From an uncultured Pelagibacteraceae bacterium (GTDB taxonomy: Bacteria > Pseudomonadota > Alphaproteobacteria > Pelagibacterales > Pelagibacteraceae), in NCBI GenBank assembly GCA_902560685.1, contig CACEMT010000003.1:1-64000 (forward strand): a DNA stretch of 64,000 nt. Reading direction: 5' to 3'. A model generated the notes under the pieces. That model was not told where the DNA came from and did not search any database. It saw only the letters and a program-made list of their open reading frames with translations. The position numbers and the translations under genes were made by a program. How positions within the stretch are numbered: the first letter of the stretch is position 1; every line of letters starts with the position of its first letter. Below, piece after piece: positions 9,012-17,413 of the stretch.

Positions 9012-10110
9012 ATTTATTAATTGCAATTATAGCCTCACAAGCAATTGCACTTTCTTTTCCAATTAATCCTAACTTTTCAACAGTTTTACCCTTAAGATTT
9101 ATAATATTTTTATTTATACCCATTAAACTTGATAAAGAACTAATAATTTTATTTCTATATTTTGAAACTTTTGGTTTTTCACAAATCAAATTTATATCTA
9201 AGTTGTTAATATAAAAATTATTATTTTTAAGCATTGAAATTATTGGATCAAGCATTTTAAAAGATCTAATGTTTTTAAATTTTTTTTTATTATCTGGATA
9301 CAAAGAACCAATATCTTTTTTTCTTAACGCCCCAAGCAAGGCATCAATTATAGCATGTAGCACAACATCTCCATCAGAATGACCCTTTAGACCAGAATGA
9401 TAGGGCACCTTAATTCCGCCTAAATAAAGTTTTTTATTTTTAACCAATCTATGAATATCAAATCCAATTCCATAAAAAGTTTTTGATTGATTTTTATTTA
9501 AATCTATTTTTTTCGTAATTTTAAAATTTTTTTCTTCTCCTTTAATAAATTTTATTTTTTGGTTATTGTTTAAAAACAATGTCGCCTCGTCTGTTATAAG
9601 AGATTTGTTTTTTTTTGATAAATTGTATAAAGTTTTAAATTTAAAACATTGAGGCGTTTGTGTTAGTAAAACTTTTTTTCTATTAAGATTAATTATTTTA
9701 CTTCCTTGATTGTATTTAGTTGAATTATCAGTATTAATATATGGAACTACAGCTTTATTATTTTTGATATGCTTATTTAAATTTTTTAATAGATTTATTG
9801 AAAAATTTGGTCTTGCAGCATCATGAATAAATACATTATTAACTTTTTTACCTTTAATATAATCGAGAGCTTTCTTTGAAGATAAATATCTTTCTTTTCC
9901 TCCCTTTATTACGTCTACCTTTAGATTTTTTTTAAATTTATTAGTTTTATTAATAACTAAAATTATTTTTTTAAATAATTTAGATTTTAATGCTGTGTCG
10001 ATAGAATGCATAAATAAAGGTTTATTCTTATATAATGAGAATTGTTTAGGCATTTTAGAGCCAAATCTTTTGCCTTTTCCTGAAGCCAAAATTATGAAAT
10101 AATTATTCAT
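9004..10110 (-). CDS. ispDF: Bifunctional MEP cytidylyltransferase / MEcPP synthase (IspDF)
   Basis: A fusion of two MEP-pathway enzymes in 368 residues. Residues 1 to about 210 are IspD, with the nucleotide-binding LASGKGKRFGS..PKQF and DAARPN motifs. Residues from about 212 are IspF, with FDIHRL, the metal-binding GHSDGDVVLHAIIDALLGA and the C-terminal EKLGLIGKESAIACEA. IspDF fusions are common in alphaproteobacteria, and the intervening step (IspE) is encoded elsewhere. The gene diverges from ntrY across only 37 bp. Confidence 0.96.
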   Translation of the reverse strand: MNNYFIILASGKGKRFGSKMPKQFSLYKNKPLFMHSIDTALKSKLFKKIILVINKTNKFKKNLKVDVIKGGKERYLSSKKALDYIKGKKVNNVFIHDAARPNFSINLLKNLNKHIKNNKAVVPYINTDNSTKYNQGSKIINLNRKKVLLTQTPQCFKFKTLYNLSKKNKSLITDEATLFLNNNQKIKFIKGEEKNFKITKKIDLNKNQSKTFYGIGFDIHRLVKNKKLYLGGIKVPYHSGLKGHSDGDVVLHAIIDALLGALRKKDIGSLYPDNKKKFKNIRSFKMLDPIISMLKNNNFYINNLDINLICEKPKVSKYRNKIISSLSSLMGINKNIINLKGKTVEKLGLIGKESAIACEAIIAINKYE

Positions 10111-10147
10111 CTATTTATTTTAATTATTTTTCATGTATTTTTAAACA

Positions 10148-11941
10148 ATGCTATCTTTCCTAAAGAGAAATTTACTTATTACAATACTTTTCTTTCTATC
10201 TTTATTTGTTGGTTTTTTAACCTTTTTAACATTTATAGATAAAAGTTTTATAGAGTTAAATGATACAAATCTTCAATCACTTTTAGTTTTAAGTGGTATT
10301 TTATTATTTATTTTATTAGCTTTAATTTATTTTGAAATAACAAATTCTTTTAAAAAAAATATAAATTTAAGAGGATCTATTGCGAACAAAAAATATATAA
10401 TATTTTTTTCTTTATTTACACTGATACCATCACTATTAATATCTATTTTTTCACTATTCTTATTTACTTTTGCTCTAGATAAATATTTAGATAAAAAAAT
10501 AACTACGGCTGTAAATAATTCGTATGAAATCGCAAAACAGTATGTTGATGAAAAAAGAAATAAAATAGAATCTGATATTGTTTTAATTGCTTACGATTTA
10601 AATAAATTTTCAAATTTATTTTTTGATAATCATGCACAATTTAAAAAATATTTTAGTACTCAAAAAATTTTAAGAAATATTGATCATCTCTATTTAATAG
10701 ACAATAAAGGCGACCTTATACTATCTGCAGATGATAACGTATACTTACCTATTGAAAATAGAGCTTTAAAAATGGTTTTAAACGATGAAAGACCGTTAAA
10801 GATCATTAATGCATTTGAAAATAAATCTGCTGCAATAATTAAACTTTCTAATTACGAAAATGTATATCTATACGCAATAAAATTTCTTGATAAAAATATA
10901 TCTAAATATTTAACCGAATCCGAGGAGGCAATTAATTTTTATTACACTGTTGAAAACCAAAACTTAGGTATAAGAATTTCATTTGCTATTATTTATATAA
11001 TTGTAGTTACTCTTTTACTTTTTATATCTATTAGTATAGCAATTAGATTTTCATCAAGATTTTTTATTTCAATAAATAATCTTATTTCTGCATCAAATGA
11101 AATAGGAAAGGGTAATTTAAATACAAAAGTCCCAGAAATAAAAGCTGATAAAGAAATGGAAATTTTAAATAAGAATTTTAATGCAATGATAGATAAACTT
11201 AAAGTTCAGCAGAACAAATTGCTGATCTCAGAAAGACATGAGGCCTGGGAAAGTATTGCAAGGAAACTTGCTCACGAAATTAAAAATCCTTTGACACCGA
11301 TGCAATTAACAATCGATAACTTAAAAACTAAATATTTAAGCAATTTAGATGATGAAAATAAAGAATTATATGAGAAAAATCTTTTATTAATGAAAAATCA
11401 AATTAAACAAATAGAAAATTTGGTAAATGAATTTTCTGATTTTGCAAGAATGCCAAAACCTCTATACCAAAAAAATGAAATTATTAAACTTATAACAAGT
11501 AATATTGAATTATTAAAAAAATTAGATGATTCGATTACAATTGATTTTAATTCTAATAATTTAAAAAAATTAGAAATTCATTGCGATGCTGAACAAATTT
11601 CTAGAGTCATATTAAACTTAATTAAGAATTCTATTGAAAGTATTCAGGAAAAAGCTTTAAAAAGCCTAGATTTTGATAAAAAAATTACTATAGATTTAAC
11701 TAAATTAAATAATTATACATTACTCACTATTAGAGATACTGGAGTTGGTTTCTCAAATAATGATAAAAATAATTTAATTAAACCTTATTACACTACGAAA
11801 AAAAATGGATCAGGATTAGGCTTGTCTATTGTAAATAAAATAATAAATGACCATAATGGAAATGTAGATTTTTTATCTAAAAAAAATGGAGCAAAGATAG
11901 AATTAACTTTACCATTAAATGTAAATAATAATGTTAACTGA
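10148..11941 (+). CDS. ntrY: NtrY-type sensor histidine kinase
   Basis: An inner-membrane kinase of 597 residues. It has N-terminal hydrophobic helices at about 8-28, 44-62 and 85-110, an extracytoplasmic domain to about 275, another helix at 278-300, then HAMP (about 300-352). The HisKA motif LAHEIKNPLTP carries phospho-acceptor His376, and the ATPase domain has LNLIKNS, DTGVGFS and GSGLGLSIV. Typical NtrY proteins are about 700-770 residues with a PAS domain between HAMP and HisKA. Here only some 10-15 residues separate them, so PAS appears to be lost. It overlaps ntrX by 11 bases. NtrY senses nitrogen or redox status in relatives. Confidence 0.93.
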   Translation: MLSFLKRNLLITILFFLSLFVGFLTFLTFIDKSFIELNDTNLQSLLVLSGILLFILLALIYFEITNSFKKNINLRGSIANKKYIIFFSLFTLIPSLLISIFSLFLFTFALDKYLDKKITTAVNNSYEIAKQYVDEKRNKIESDIVLIAYDLNKFSNLFFDNHAQFKKYFSTQKILRNIDHLYLIDNKGDLILSADDNVYLPIENRALKMVLNDERPLKIINAFENKSAAIIKLSNYENVYLYAIKFLDKNISKYLTESEEAINFYYTVENQNLGIRISFAIIYIIVVTLLLFISISIAIRFSSRFFISINNLISASNEIGKGNLNTKVPEIKADKEMEILNKNFNAMIDKLKVQQNKLLISERHEAWESIARKLAHEIKNPLTPMQLTIDNLKTKYLSNLDDENKELYEKNLLLMKNQIKQIENLVNEFSDFARMPKPLYQKNEIIKLITSNIELLKKLDDSITIDFNSNNLKKLEIHCDAEQISRVILNLIKNSIESIQEKALKSLDFDKKITIDLTKLNNYTLLTIRDTGVGFSNNDKNNLIKPYYTTKKNGSGLGLSIVNKIINDHNGNVDFLSKKNGAKIELTLPLNVNNNVN

Positions 11942-13289
11942 AATATTAATAATTGATGATAATGCTGATATACGATTTGTAATTAATGAATTAATTACAG
12001 ACGCTGGTTACAAAACAAGATTAGCTGCTAACTACAATCAGGCTTTATCAGAAATAGATAAAAAATTACCAGATGTAGCAATAATAGATGTTAAATTAGA
12101 TAAAAGTGACAGAGACGGAATTGAACTTCTTAATCATATAAAAAGTAAAAATAAAGATATACCTGTTATTATAATTTCAGGTCATGCAAATATTGAAATG
12201 GCAGTTAATTCACTCCAATCAGGTGCATTTGAATTTATCCAAAAACCTTTTGATAAAGATAGACTATTAAATTTTGTCAAGCGTGCTGATGAAAATTCTA
12301 AATTAAAAAAAGAAAATAAATCTTTGCAAAATAAAATATTTCACACCTTTGAGATTATTGGCAAAAGTCAAAATATAATATCGATACGTGATCAAATTCA
12401 GAAACTTTCATCTTCAGAAAGTCGGGTATTTATTAGTGGTCCAACTGGTTCAGGAAAAGAATTGTTGGCTAGAAAAATACATAAAAATTCAAAAAGAAAT
12501 AAAAACCCCTTTATAATTATAAATGGAGCTTTATTAGAAGCTAAAAAATACGAAATGGAGTTGCTTGGAGAGGAAAAAAATGACGGTTCAATTCTTTATG
12601 GAGCATTAGAAAAAGCTTCTGGTGGAATATTATTAATTGATGAAGTAACAGAAATTCCACTTTCTATACAATCAAAAATATTAAGAATTTTAATTGACCA
12701 AAAGTTTAGAAGAGTTAATGGTAATCACGATATTAAAGTTGATGTAAGAATTATTTGTACTAATAGTAAAGATATTTCTAAAGAAATTATAAATGGTAAC
12801 TTTAGAGAAGATTTGTACCATAGATTAAATGTTTTTAATATCAGCATTGATCCATTAAGCAAAAGAATAGACGACATCCCACTTCTTGTTGATTATTTTC
12901 TAAAACATATGTGCAATAATTATAATATTAAATTCTTTTCAATAAATGATAACAGCTATTTATTAAATTATTCTTGGCCAGGGAATGTAAGAGAATTAAG
13001 AAATTTAATTGAAAGGGTTGTTATTTTATCTCAAGGCCAAAGTGAGCAGCAAATCTTAAATGTTATTAAAGAGTCAATTTCATCAAAAGCTTCAGATAAG
13101 AAATTTTCAATTTCAGACTCTTTGGCAATACCACTTAGAGAAGCACGCGAAAATTTCGAAAAGGAATATTTAACGACCCAAATAAAAAAATTTGGTGGAA
13201 ATATATCAAAAACAGCCAAATTTGTAGGCATGGAAAGATCAGCATTGCATCGAAAACTGAAATTACTTGGAGTTAAAGATTTAAATTAA
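11931..13289 (+). CDS. ntrX: NtrX-type response regulator with AAA+ domain
   Basis: A 452-residue regulator. The receiver domain (1-120) has phospho-acceptor Asp53. The AAA+ domain (about 140-375) carries Walker A GPTGSGKE at about 170-177 and Walker B LLIDEV at about 234-239. A Fis-type helix-turn-helix lies at about 405-450. The sigma-54 contact motif GAFTGA, expected between the two Walker motifs, is absent; the segment reads ELLGEEKNDGSILYGALEKA. Alphaproteobacterial NtrX proteins are known to lack it and act with housekeeping sigma. The stop overlaps the trkA ATG. Confidence 0.94.
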   Translation: MLTEILIIDDNADIRFVINELITDAGYKTRLAANYNQALSEIDKKLPDVAIIDVKLDKSDRDGIELLNHIKSKNKDIPVIIISGHANIEMAVNSLQSGAFEFIQKPFDKDRLLNFVKRADENSKLKKENKSLQNKIFHTFEIIGKSQNIISIRDQIQKLSSSESRVFISGPTGSGKELLARKIHKNSKRNKNPFIIINGALLEAKKYEMELLGEEKNDGSILYGALEKASGGILLIDEVTEIPLSIQSKILRILIDQKFRRVNGNHDIKVDVRIICTNSKDISKEIINGNFREDLYHRLNVFNISIDPLSKRIDDIPLLVDYFLKHMCNNYNIKFFSINDNSYLLNYSWPGNVRELRNLIERVVILSQGQSEQQILNVIKESISSKASDKKFSISDSLAIPLREARENFEKEYLTTQIKKFGGNISKTAKFVGMERSALHRKLKLLGVKDLN

Positions 13290-14662
13290 TGAATATAATT
13301 ATATGTGGAGCTGGAAGAGTAGGCTTTACTATCTCTAAATTACTAACTGAGCAAAACCATTCAGTCACTGTTATCGATCAATCTAGTGAAGATATACAAA
13401 AAATTACTGAGTCTTTAGATGTCAAAGCAATTGTAGGTAAGGCTACTTATCCTTCAATATTGGAGAAAGCGAACGGTACAGATGCTGATATGATTATTGC
13501 AGTCACAAGAAATGATGAAATTAATATGTTGATATGTCAAATAGCATATACAGCTTTTAATATACCCAAAAAAATTGCGAGAATAAGATCACAAAATTAT
13601 TTGGATCCAAAATTTTCCAAATTATATAATAAAGAAAATTTACCTATTGATGTAATAATTTCACCAGAATTAGAAATTGCAAAATCTATACATCGTAAAT
13701 TAGAATCACCCGGCGCTTTAGACAACGTTCCTTTTGCTGACAATAAAATTAAACTTTTAGAAATTCTAATTGAAGACTCATGCCCTATAGCTGATATAAA
13801 ACTTAACGAATTAACCAAGAAATTTCCAAAATTAAATGCCAATATACTTGGTGTTATAAGAGATGAAAAATTTATTTTTCTTAAAAAAAATGATGTAATG
13901 AAAAAAAGTGACAAAGCTTATGTTATAATTAACTCTTCACAAATGACTGAAACACTAAAAGCATTTGGACATAACGAAAAAATTTCTAACAAAATCCTTA
14001 TTATAGGAGGAGGAAATGTTGGTTTTAATTTAGCCAAAAATATTGAACAATCTTTTGAAGATGCAAGAATAAAAATTATTGAAAAGGACAAAAATAGAGC
14101 TGAATTTATTGCTAATGAATTAAATAATACAATCGTAATAAATGGTAATGGTCTCGACGAAGATATATTGTCAGAAGTAAATTTAGAAGATGTTGAAACT
14201 GTTTTGGCTTTAACAAATGATGATGAAGATAATTTAATGGTAAGTGTAATTGTAGAGAAATTTTCAAAAGATAAAAGAACTATGGCATTAATAAACAAGC
14301 CTAACTACTCACTACTAAAATCATCTTTAAAAATTGACGATCTAATTGATCCAAGATTAACTACTGTATCAAGTATTTTAAAACATGTTCACAAAGGAAC
14401 AATTGAAAATGCATACTCTATATTAAATGGTGAGTATGAAGTAATTGAAGCTGAAATTATTGAAACTTCAGAACTAATAAATAAAGAACTTAAAAATTCC
14501 AACCTTCCTGATGAAATAAGAATTGGTGCTGTTCTTAGAAAAGATGAGATAATTATACCAAGATCTAATTTTGTATTTCAAAAAAAAGATACAGTTGTTT
14601 TTTTGGCAAAAAAAGACCAAATTCAATTGGTAGAAAATTTATTTAGATTAAGCGCAGTATAA
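13289..14662 (+). CDS. trkA: Trk system potassium uptake protein TrkA
   Basis: The cytoplasmic NAD(H)-binding gating subunit of the Trk K+ channel, 457 residues. Two RCK modules are present. Each starts with a Rossmann Gly motif, GAGRVGFTI near residue 6 and GGGNVGFNLA near residue 240, and each is followed by a TrkA_C domain. It sits between ntrX (TAATG overlap) and trkH (4 bp gap). The ntrYX-trkAH order is conserved in alphaproteobacteria and suggests coordinated expression. Confidence 0.97.
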   Translation: MNIIICGAGRVGFTISKLLTEQNHSVTVIDQSSEDIQKITESLDVKAIVGKATYPSILEKANGTDADMIIAVTRNDEINMLICQIAYTAFNIPKKIARIRSQNYLDPKFSKLYNKENLPIDVIISPELEIAKSIHRKLESPGALDNVPFADNKIKLLEILIEDSCPIADIKLNELTKKFPKLNANILGVIRDEKFIFLKKNDVMKKSDKAYVIINSSQMTETLKAFGHNEKISNKILIIGGGNVGFNLAKNIEQSFEDARIKIIEKDKNRAEFIANELNNTIVINGNGLDEDILSEVNLEDVETVLALTNDDEDNLMVSVIVEKFSKDKRTMALINKPNYSLLKSSLKIDDLIDPRLTTVSSILKHVHKGTIENAYSILNGEYEVIEAEIIETSELINKELKNSNLPDEIRIGAVLRKDEIIIPRSNFVFQKKDTVVFLAKKDQIQLVENLFRLSAV

Positions 14663-14666
14663 TTCT

Positions 14667-16073
14667 ATGAACAAATTTATCCTAAATTACTTAGGACTCT
14701 TTTTTATATTATTATCTGTATTGTCTTTTTTTAATATAGTTTATTCCTATTATTTTAAACTATATTTAAATATAAATACCTACTTTTATACATTTTGTAT
14801 TTCCTTAATTATCGGATTGTTTTCTTTTTTTTATAAAAGTCTTGATAGTAAAATTACCATATATCAAAAAATTTTTGCAGTATTTATAGGATATATTTTA
14901 TTACCTCTAGTAATAGCTATTCCAATTTATCTAAGTATTTATAATGTATCTTTTTTAGACTGTTATTTTGAGTCAATATCAGGTTTCACCTCAACTGGAT
15001 TTACTATTTTTGATAATATTAAACATATAGATGAAAGTTTAATTTTATGGAGATCAACATCTCAATGGATAGGTGGTATATATTTTTTATTTTCTATTTT
15101 GCTCCTAATAGATATCTTTGATAGCAGTTTAAGAAAATCTTTAACTAATTTTATAACTTTTAATTATTCAGAAATTTTTAAGCAATTTATAAAAATTTTA
15201 ATTTTATATACATCATTAACATTCTTTATATTTTTAATTTTAAAATTAATAGATTTAAGAACTTTTGATTCTTTCAATTTATCAATGACAATTATATCAT
15301 CAGGTGGATTTCTCCCAGTTAACAGCATAGATAGTATTATTAATACAAACTTAAAAGAAATTGGAATGTCATTTTTAATGTTATTTTCTTTTTTTAGTTT
15401 GTACTTAATTTATAATATTATCTTTTTGAAAGACAAAAGCCTAAATTTTTTTGCCGAAGATATTTATTTATTTATTTATTTTATTATTTTAATTATTATT
15501 TTTTTTGTTTTATTTAATTTCAATTATAACTTTTCTTCGATTTTATTTTCATTAACAAGTAGCATGTCCAATATAGGAATTTCATTAAATGATACTCCAT
15601 CAAATTTATGGTTTTTATATTTAATGATTGTTATTATTGGTGGTTCCTTCTTTTCAACCAGTTCTGGTTTGAGACTTTTAAAAATATATTTTTTGTTTAA
15701 GCACTCCATAAATGAAATACTTTCATATTCTAAACCAAATAATGTATATATTAATAAATTTCACTTAATTGAGTCGAATGTTGATCAAAAAGATATTAAT
15801 AAATATTTTCTGTCAGTATTGGTTTTTATTATTTCTTTATTTTTAATCACTTTATTATTTACAATATTTAATATAAATTTTGATGAAGCTTTCAAATTAG
15901 GTATTTTAACATTAATGAATACCGTTAATTCATCTATGTATGATTTAAGCAATTTTAATTTTATTGACTTAAATGCACAATCCAAACTAGTAATGATTGT
16001 ATTTATGATAATTGGTAGAGTTGAACTGTTAACTTTATTAATAATTGCTAAAAAATTTCTTTTTAAAAATTAA
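14667..16073 (+). CDS. trkH: Trk system potassium uptake protein TrkH
   Basis: The inner-membrane K+ permease partner of TrkA. At 468 residues it is nearly all hydrophobic, with about ten helices forming four pore-loop repeats. Selectivity-filter-like segments are visible as SGFTSTGFT (about residue 103), SSGGFLP, SNIGIS and NTVNSS, each at a repeat position. Length is near the family norm of 480. Last gene of the ntrYX-trkAH run and followed by tRNA-Arg. Confidence 0.93.
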   Translation: MNKFILNYLGLFFILLSVLSFFNIVYSYYFKLYLNINTYFYTFCISLIIGLFSFFYKSLDSKITIYQKIFAVFIGYILLPLVIAIPIYLSIYNVSFLDCYFESISGFTSTGFTIFDNIKHIDESLILWRSTSQWIGGIYFLFSILLLIDIFDSSLRKSLTNFITFNYSEIFKQFIKILILYTSLTFFIFLILKLIDLRTFDSFNLSMTIISSGGFLPVNSIDSIINTNLKEIGMSFLMLFSFFSLYLIYNIIFLKDKSLNFFAEDIYLFIYFIILIIIFFVLFNFNYNFSSILFSLTSSMSNIGISLNDTPSNLWFLYLMIVIIGGSFFSTSSGLRLLKIYFLFKHSINEILSYSKPNNVYINKFHLIESNVDQKDINKYFLSVLVFIISLFLITLLFTIFNINFDEAFKLGILTLMNTVNSSMYDLSNFNFIDLNAQSKLVMIVFMIIGRVELLTLLIIAKKFLFKN

Positions 16074-16099
16074 ATTTATATTATATAACCTTATCCGAT

Positions 16100-16176
16100 G
16101 CGCCCTTAGCTCAGCTGGATAGAGCAACGGTTTTCTAAACCGTGGGTCGGAGGTTCGAATCCTTCAGGGCGCGCCA
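16100..16176 (+). tRNA. tRNA-Arg (UCU)
   Basis: A 77-nt cloverleaf. The acceptor stem GCGCCCT pairs with AGGGCGC, followed by G73 and an encoded CCA. The D-arm contains AGCTCAGCTGGATAGAGC. The anticodon stem ACGGT/ACCGT encloses loop TTTCTAA, giving anticodon UCU, which reads AGA/AGG, the preferred Arg codons of this AT-rich genome. The T-loop is GGTTCGAATCC. Confidence 0.97.
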
Positions 16177-16181
16177 TTTTT

Positions 16182-16203
16182 ACCTATCTATAGAGGTTTT
16201 TTT
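16182..16203 (+). terminator. Weak hairpin plus T-run after tRNA-Arg
   Basis: ACCT and AGGT (16182-16185 and 16194-16197) can pair around an 8-nt loop and are followed by seven T residues. The stem is short, so termination of the tRNA transcript here is only plausible. Confidence 0.35.
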
Positions 16204-16240
16204 AATATTGATGATGGCCTTTGTTTCTGCTTTACTTAAG

Positions 16241-16277
16241 ATAATTCAAATTCATTTTTGAATTATTTGTTAACAAA
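16241..16277. promoter_or_regulatory. Inverted repeats upstream of aapJ (candidate operator or leader structure)
   Basis: ATAATTCAAA at 16241-16250 and TTTGAATTAT at 16257-16266 form a perfect 10-bp inverted repeat with a 6-nt spacer. The adjoining TTTGTTAACAAA (16266-16277) is a perfect 12-bp palindrome. Both sit 24-60 bp before the aapJ start, in a region where a regulator or an mRNA structure could act. The aapJ start itself has a clear purine-rich Shine-Dalgarno (AAGAGGA). No regulator can be assigned from sequence alone; NtrX is a contextual candidate. Confidence 0.5.
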
Positions 16278-16300
16278 TAAATAAACAAGAGGAATAAATA

Positions 16301-17341
16301 ATGTTTAAATTAATAAAACAATTGACTTCTTTAGCTACTGTAGTTGCTGTGTTGTTTGCTTTTACAACTGAAACTATGGCTGCAAAGAAATCAAAAACAC
16401 TTAAAAACACTCAGAAAAAAGGTTTTGTAAGATGTGGTGTTTCTCAAGGTCTACCAGGATTTTCTAATGCTGATGCAGCTGGAAATTGGACAGGTGTTGA
16501 CGTTGACGTATGTAGAGCGGTTGCTGCTGCAGTACTAGGTGATGCGAACAAAGTTAAGTTCACTCCATTAAGTGCTAAAGAAAGATTTACAGCTCTAACT
16601 TCTGGTGAGATTGATATCTTATCAAGAAACACAACTTGGACTCTTTCTAGAGATGCTGACATCGGTCTTACTTTCGTTGGAGTAAACTTCTACGATGGTC
16701 AAGGATTTATGGTTAGAAAAAATTCAGGATACTCATCTGTGAATGATTTCAAAAACGGTATTTCTGCATGTACAAACCTAGGAACAACAACTGAACTTAA
16801 CATGAGAGACTTCTTTAACTCTAAAGGAATTTCTTATGAGCCAGTAACTTTTGAAAAAGCTGACGAAGTTGTTGCTGCTTATGATGCTGGAAGATGTGAT
16901 ACTTACACTACTGATAAATCTGGTTTAGCTGCTCAAAGAATTAAATTGAGTGCTCCAGATGACCACATAGTTTTACCTGAAACTATTTCAAAAGAGCCTT
17001 TAGGCCCAGTTGTTAGACAAGGTGATTCTGTATGGGAAGATATCGTAAGATGGTCTTTGAACGTTATGATCGAAGCTGAAGAATACGGTGTTAATTCTGC
17101 AAATGCAGATTCTATGAAAACTTCTGACAATCCAGCAGTAAAAAGACTAGTTGGAGCAGAAGGTGAATTAGGTGCTGCTTTTGGTTTAGATAACGAGTGG
17201 AGTTTAAGAATTATCAAACAAGTTGGTAACTATGGTGAAAGTTATAAGAGAAATATAGCTGACACTGGTATTTTGCCTGACAGAGGTCCAAACGAATTAT
17301 GGACAAAAGGCGGAATTCTTTACGTACCACCTGCAAGATAA
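16301..17341 (+). CDS. aapJ: General L-amino acid ABC transporter, periplasmic binding protein
   Basis: A family-3 solute-binding protein of 346 residues with a Sec signal peptide (about 1-28, cleavage near TMAA). The mature part has the typical RCGVSQGLPGFS start and the ligand-binding GVDVDVCRAVAAAVLGD segment. It belongs to the AapJ/YhdW group, which delivers a broad range of L-amino acids to AapQMP. Codon choice is visibly richer in C-ending codons (AAC, TTC, TAC) than its neighbours, consistent with very high expression. A strong hairpin terminator follows and would favour excess binding protein over permease. Confidence 0.97.
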   Translation: MFKLIKQLTSLATVVAVLFAFTTETMAAKKSKTLKNTQKKGFVRCGVSQGLPGFSNADAAGNWTGVDVDVCRAVAAAVLGDANKVKFTPLSAKERFTALTSGEIDILSRNTTWTLSRDADIGLTFVGVNFYDGQGFMVRKNSGYSSVNDFKNGISACTNLGTTTELNMRDFFNSKGISYEPVTFEKADEVVAAYDAGRCDTYTTDKSGLAAQRIKLSAPDDHIVLPETISKEPLGPVVRQGDSVWEDIVRWSLNVMIEAEEYGVNSANADSMKTSDNPAVKRLVGAEGELGAAFGLDNEWSLRIIKQVGNYGESYKRNIADTGILPDRGPNELWTKGGILYVPPAR

Positions 17342-17360
17342 TTTTTATCTAATAATCTTT

Positions 17361-17392
17361 AAAAAGGGCTAGATTTTTCTAGCCCTTTTTTT
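17361..17392 (+). terminator. Intercistronic rho-independent terminator between aapJ and aapQ
   Basis: AAAAAGGGCTAGA and TCTAGCCCTTTTT (17361-17373 and 17378-17390) form a perfect 13-bp stem with a TTTT loop, ending in a U-run. It lies between the aapJ stop and the aapQ start. Partial read-through would give much more binding protein than permease mRNA. Confidence 0.88.
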
Positions 17393-17413
17393 ATAGTACC
17401 TCATATTTAATTT

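Noticed and set aside
16177-16300. tRNA-Arg as an integration site for a mobile island carrying aapJQMP
   Set aside because: No integrase, no direct repeat of the tRNA 3' end downstream, and the transporter is typical of the lineage.
16444-17217. Antisense ORFs within aapJ
   Set aside because: Shadows caused by the higher GC and codon bias of aapJ; no start context.
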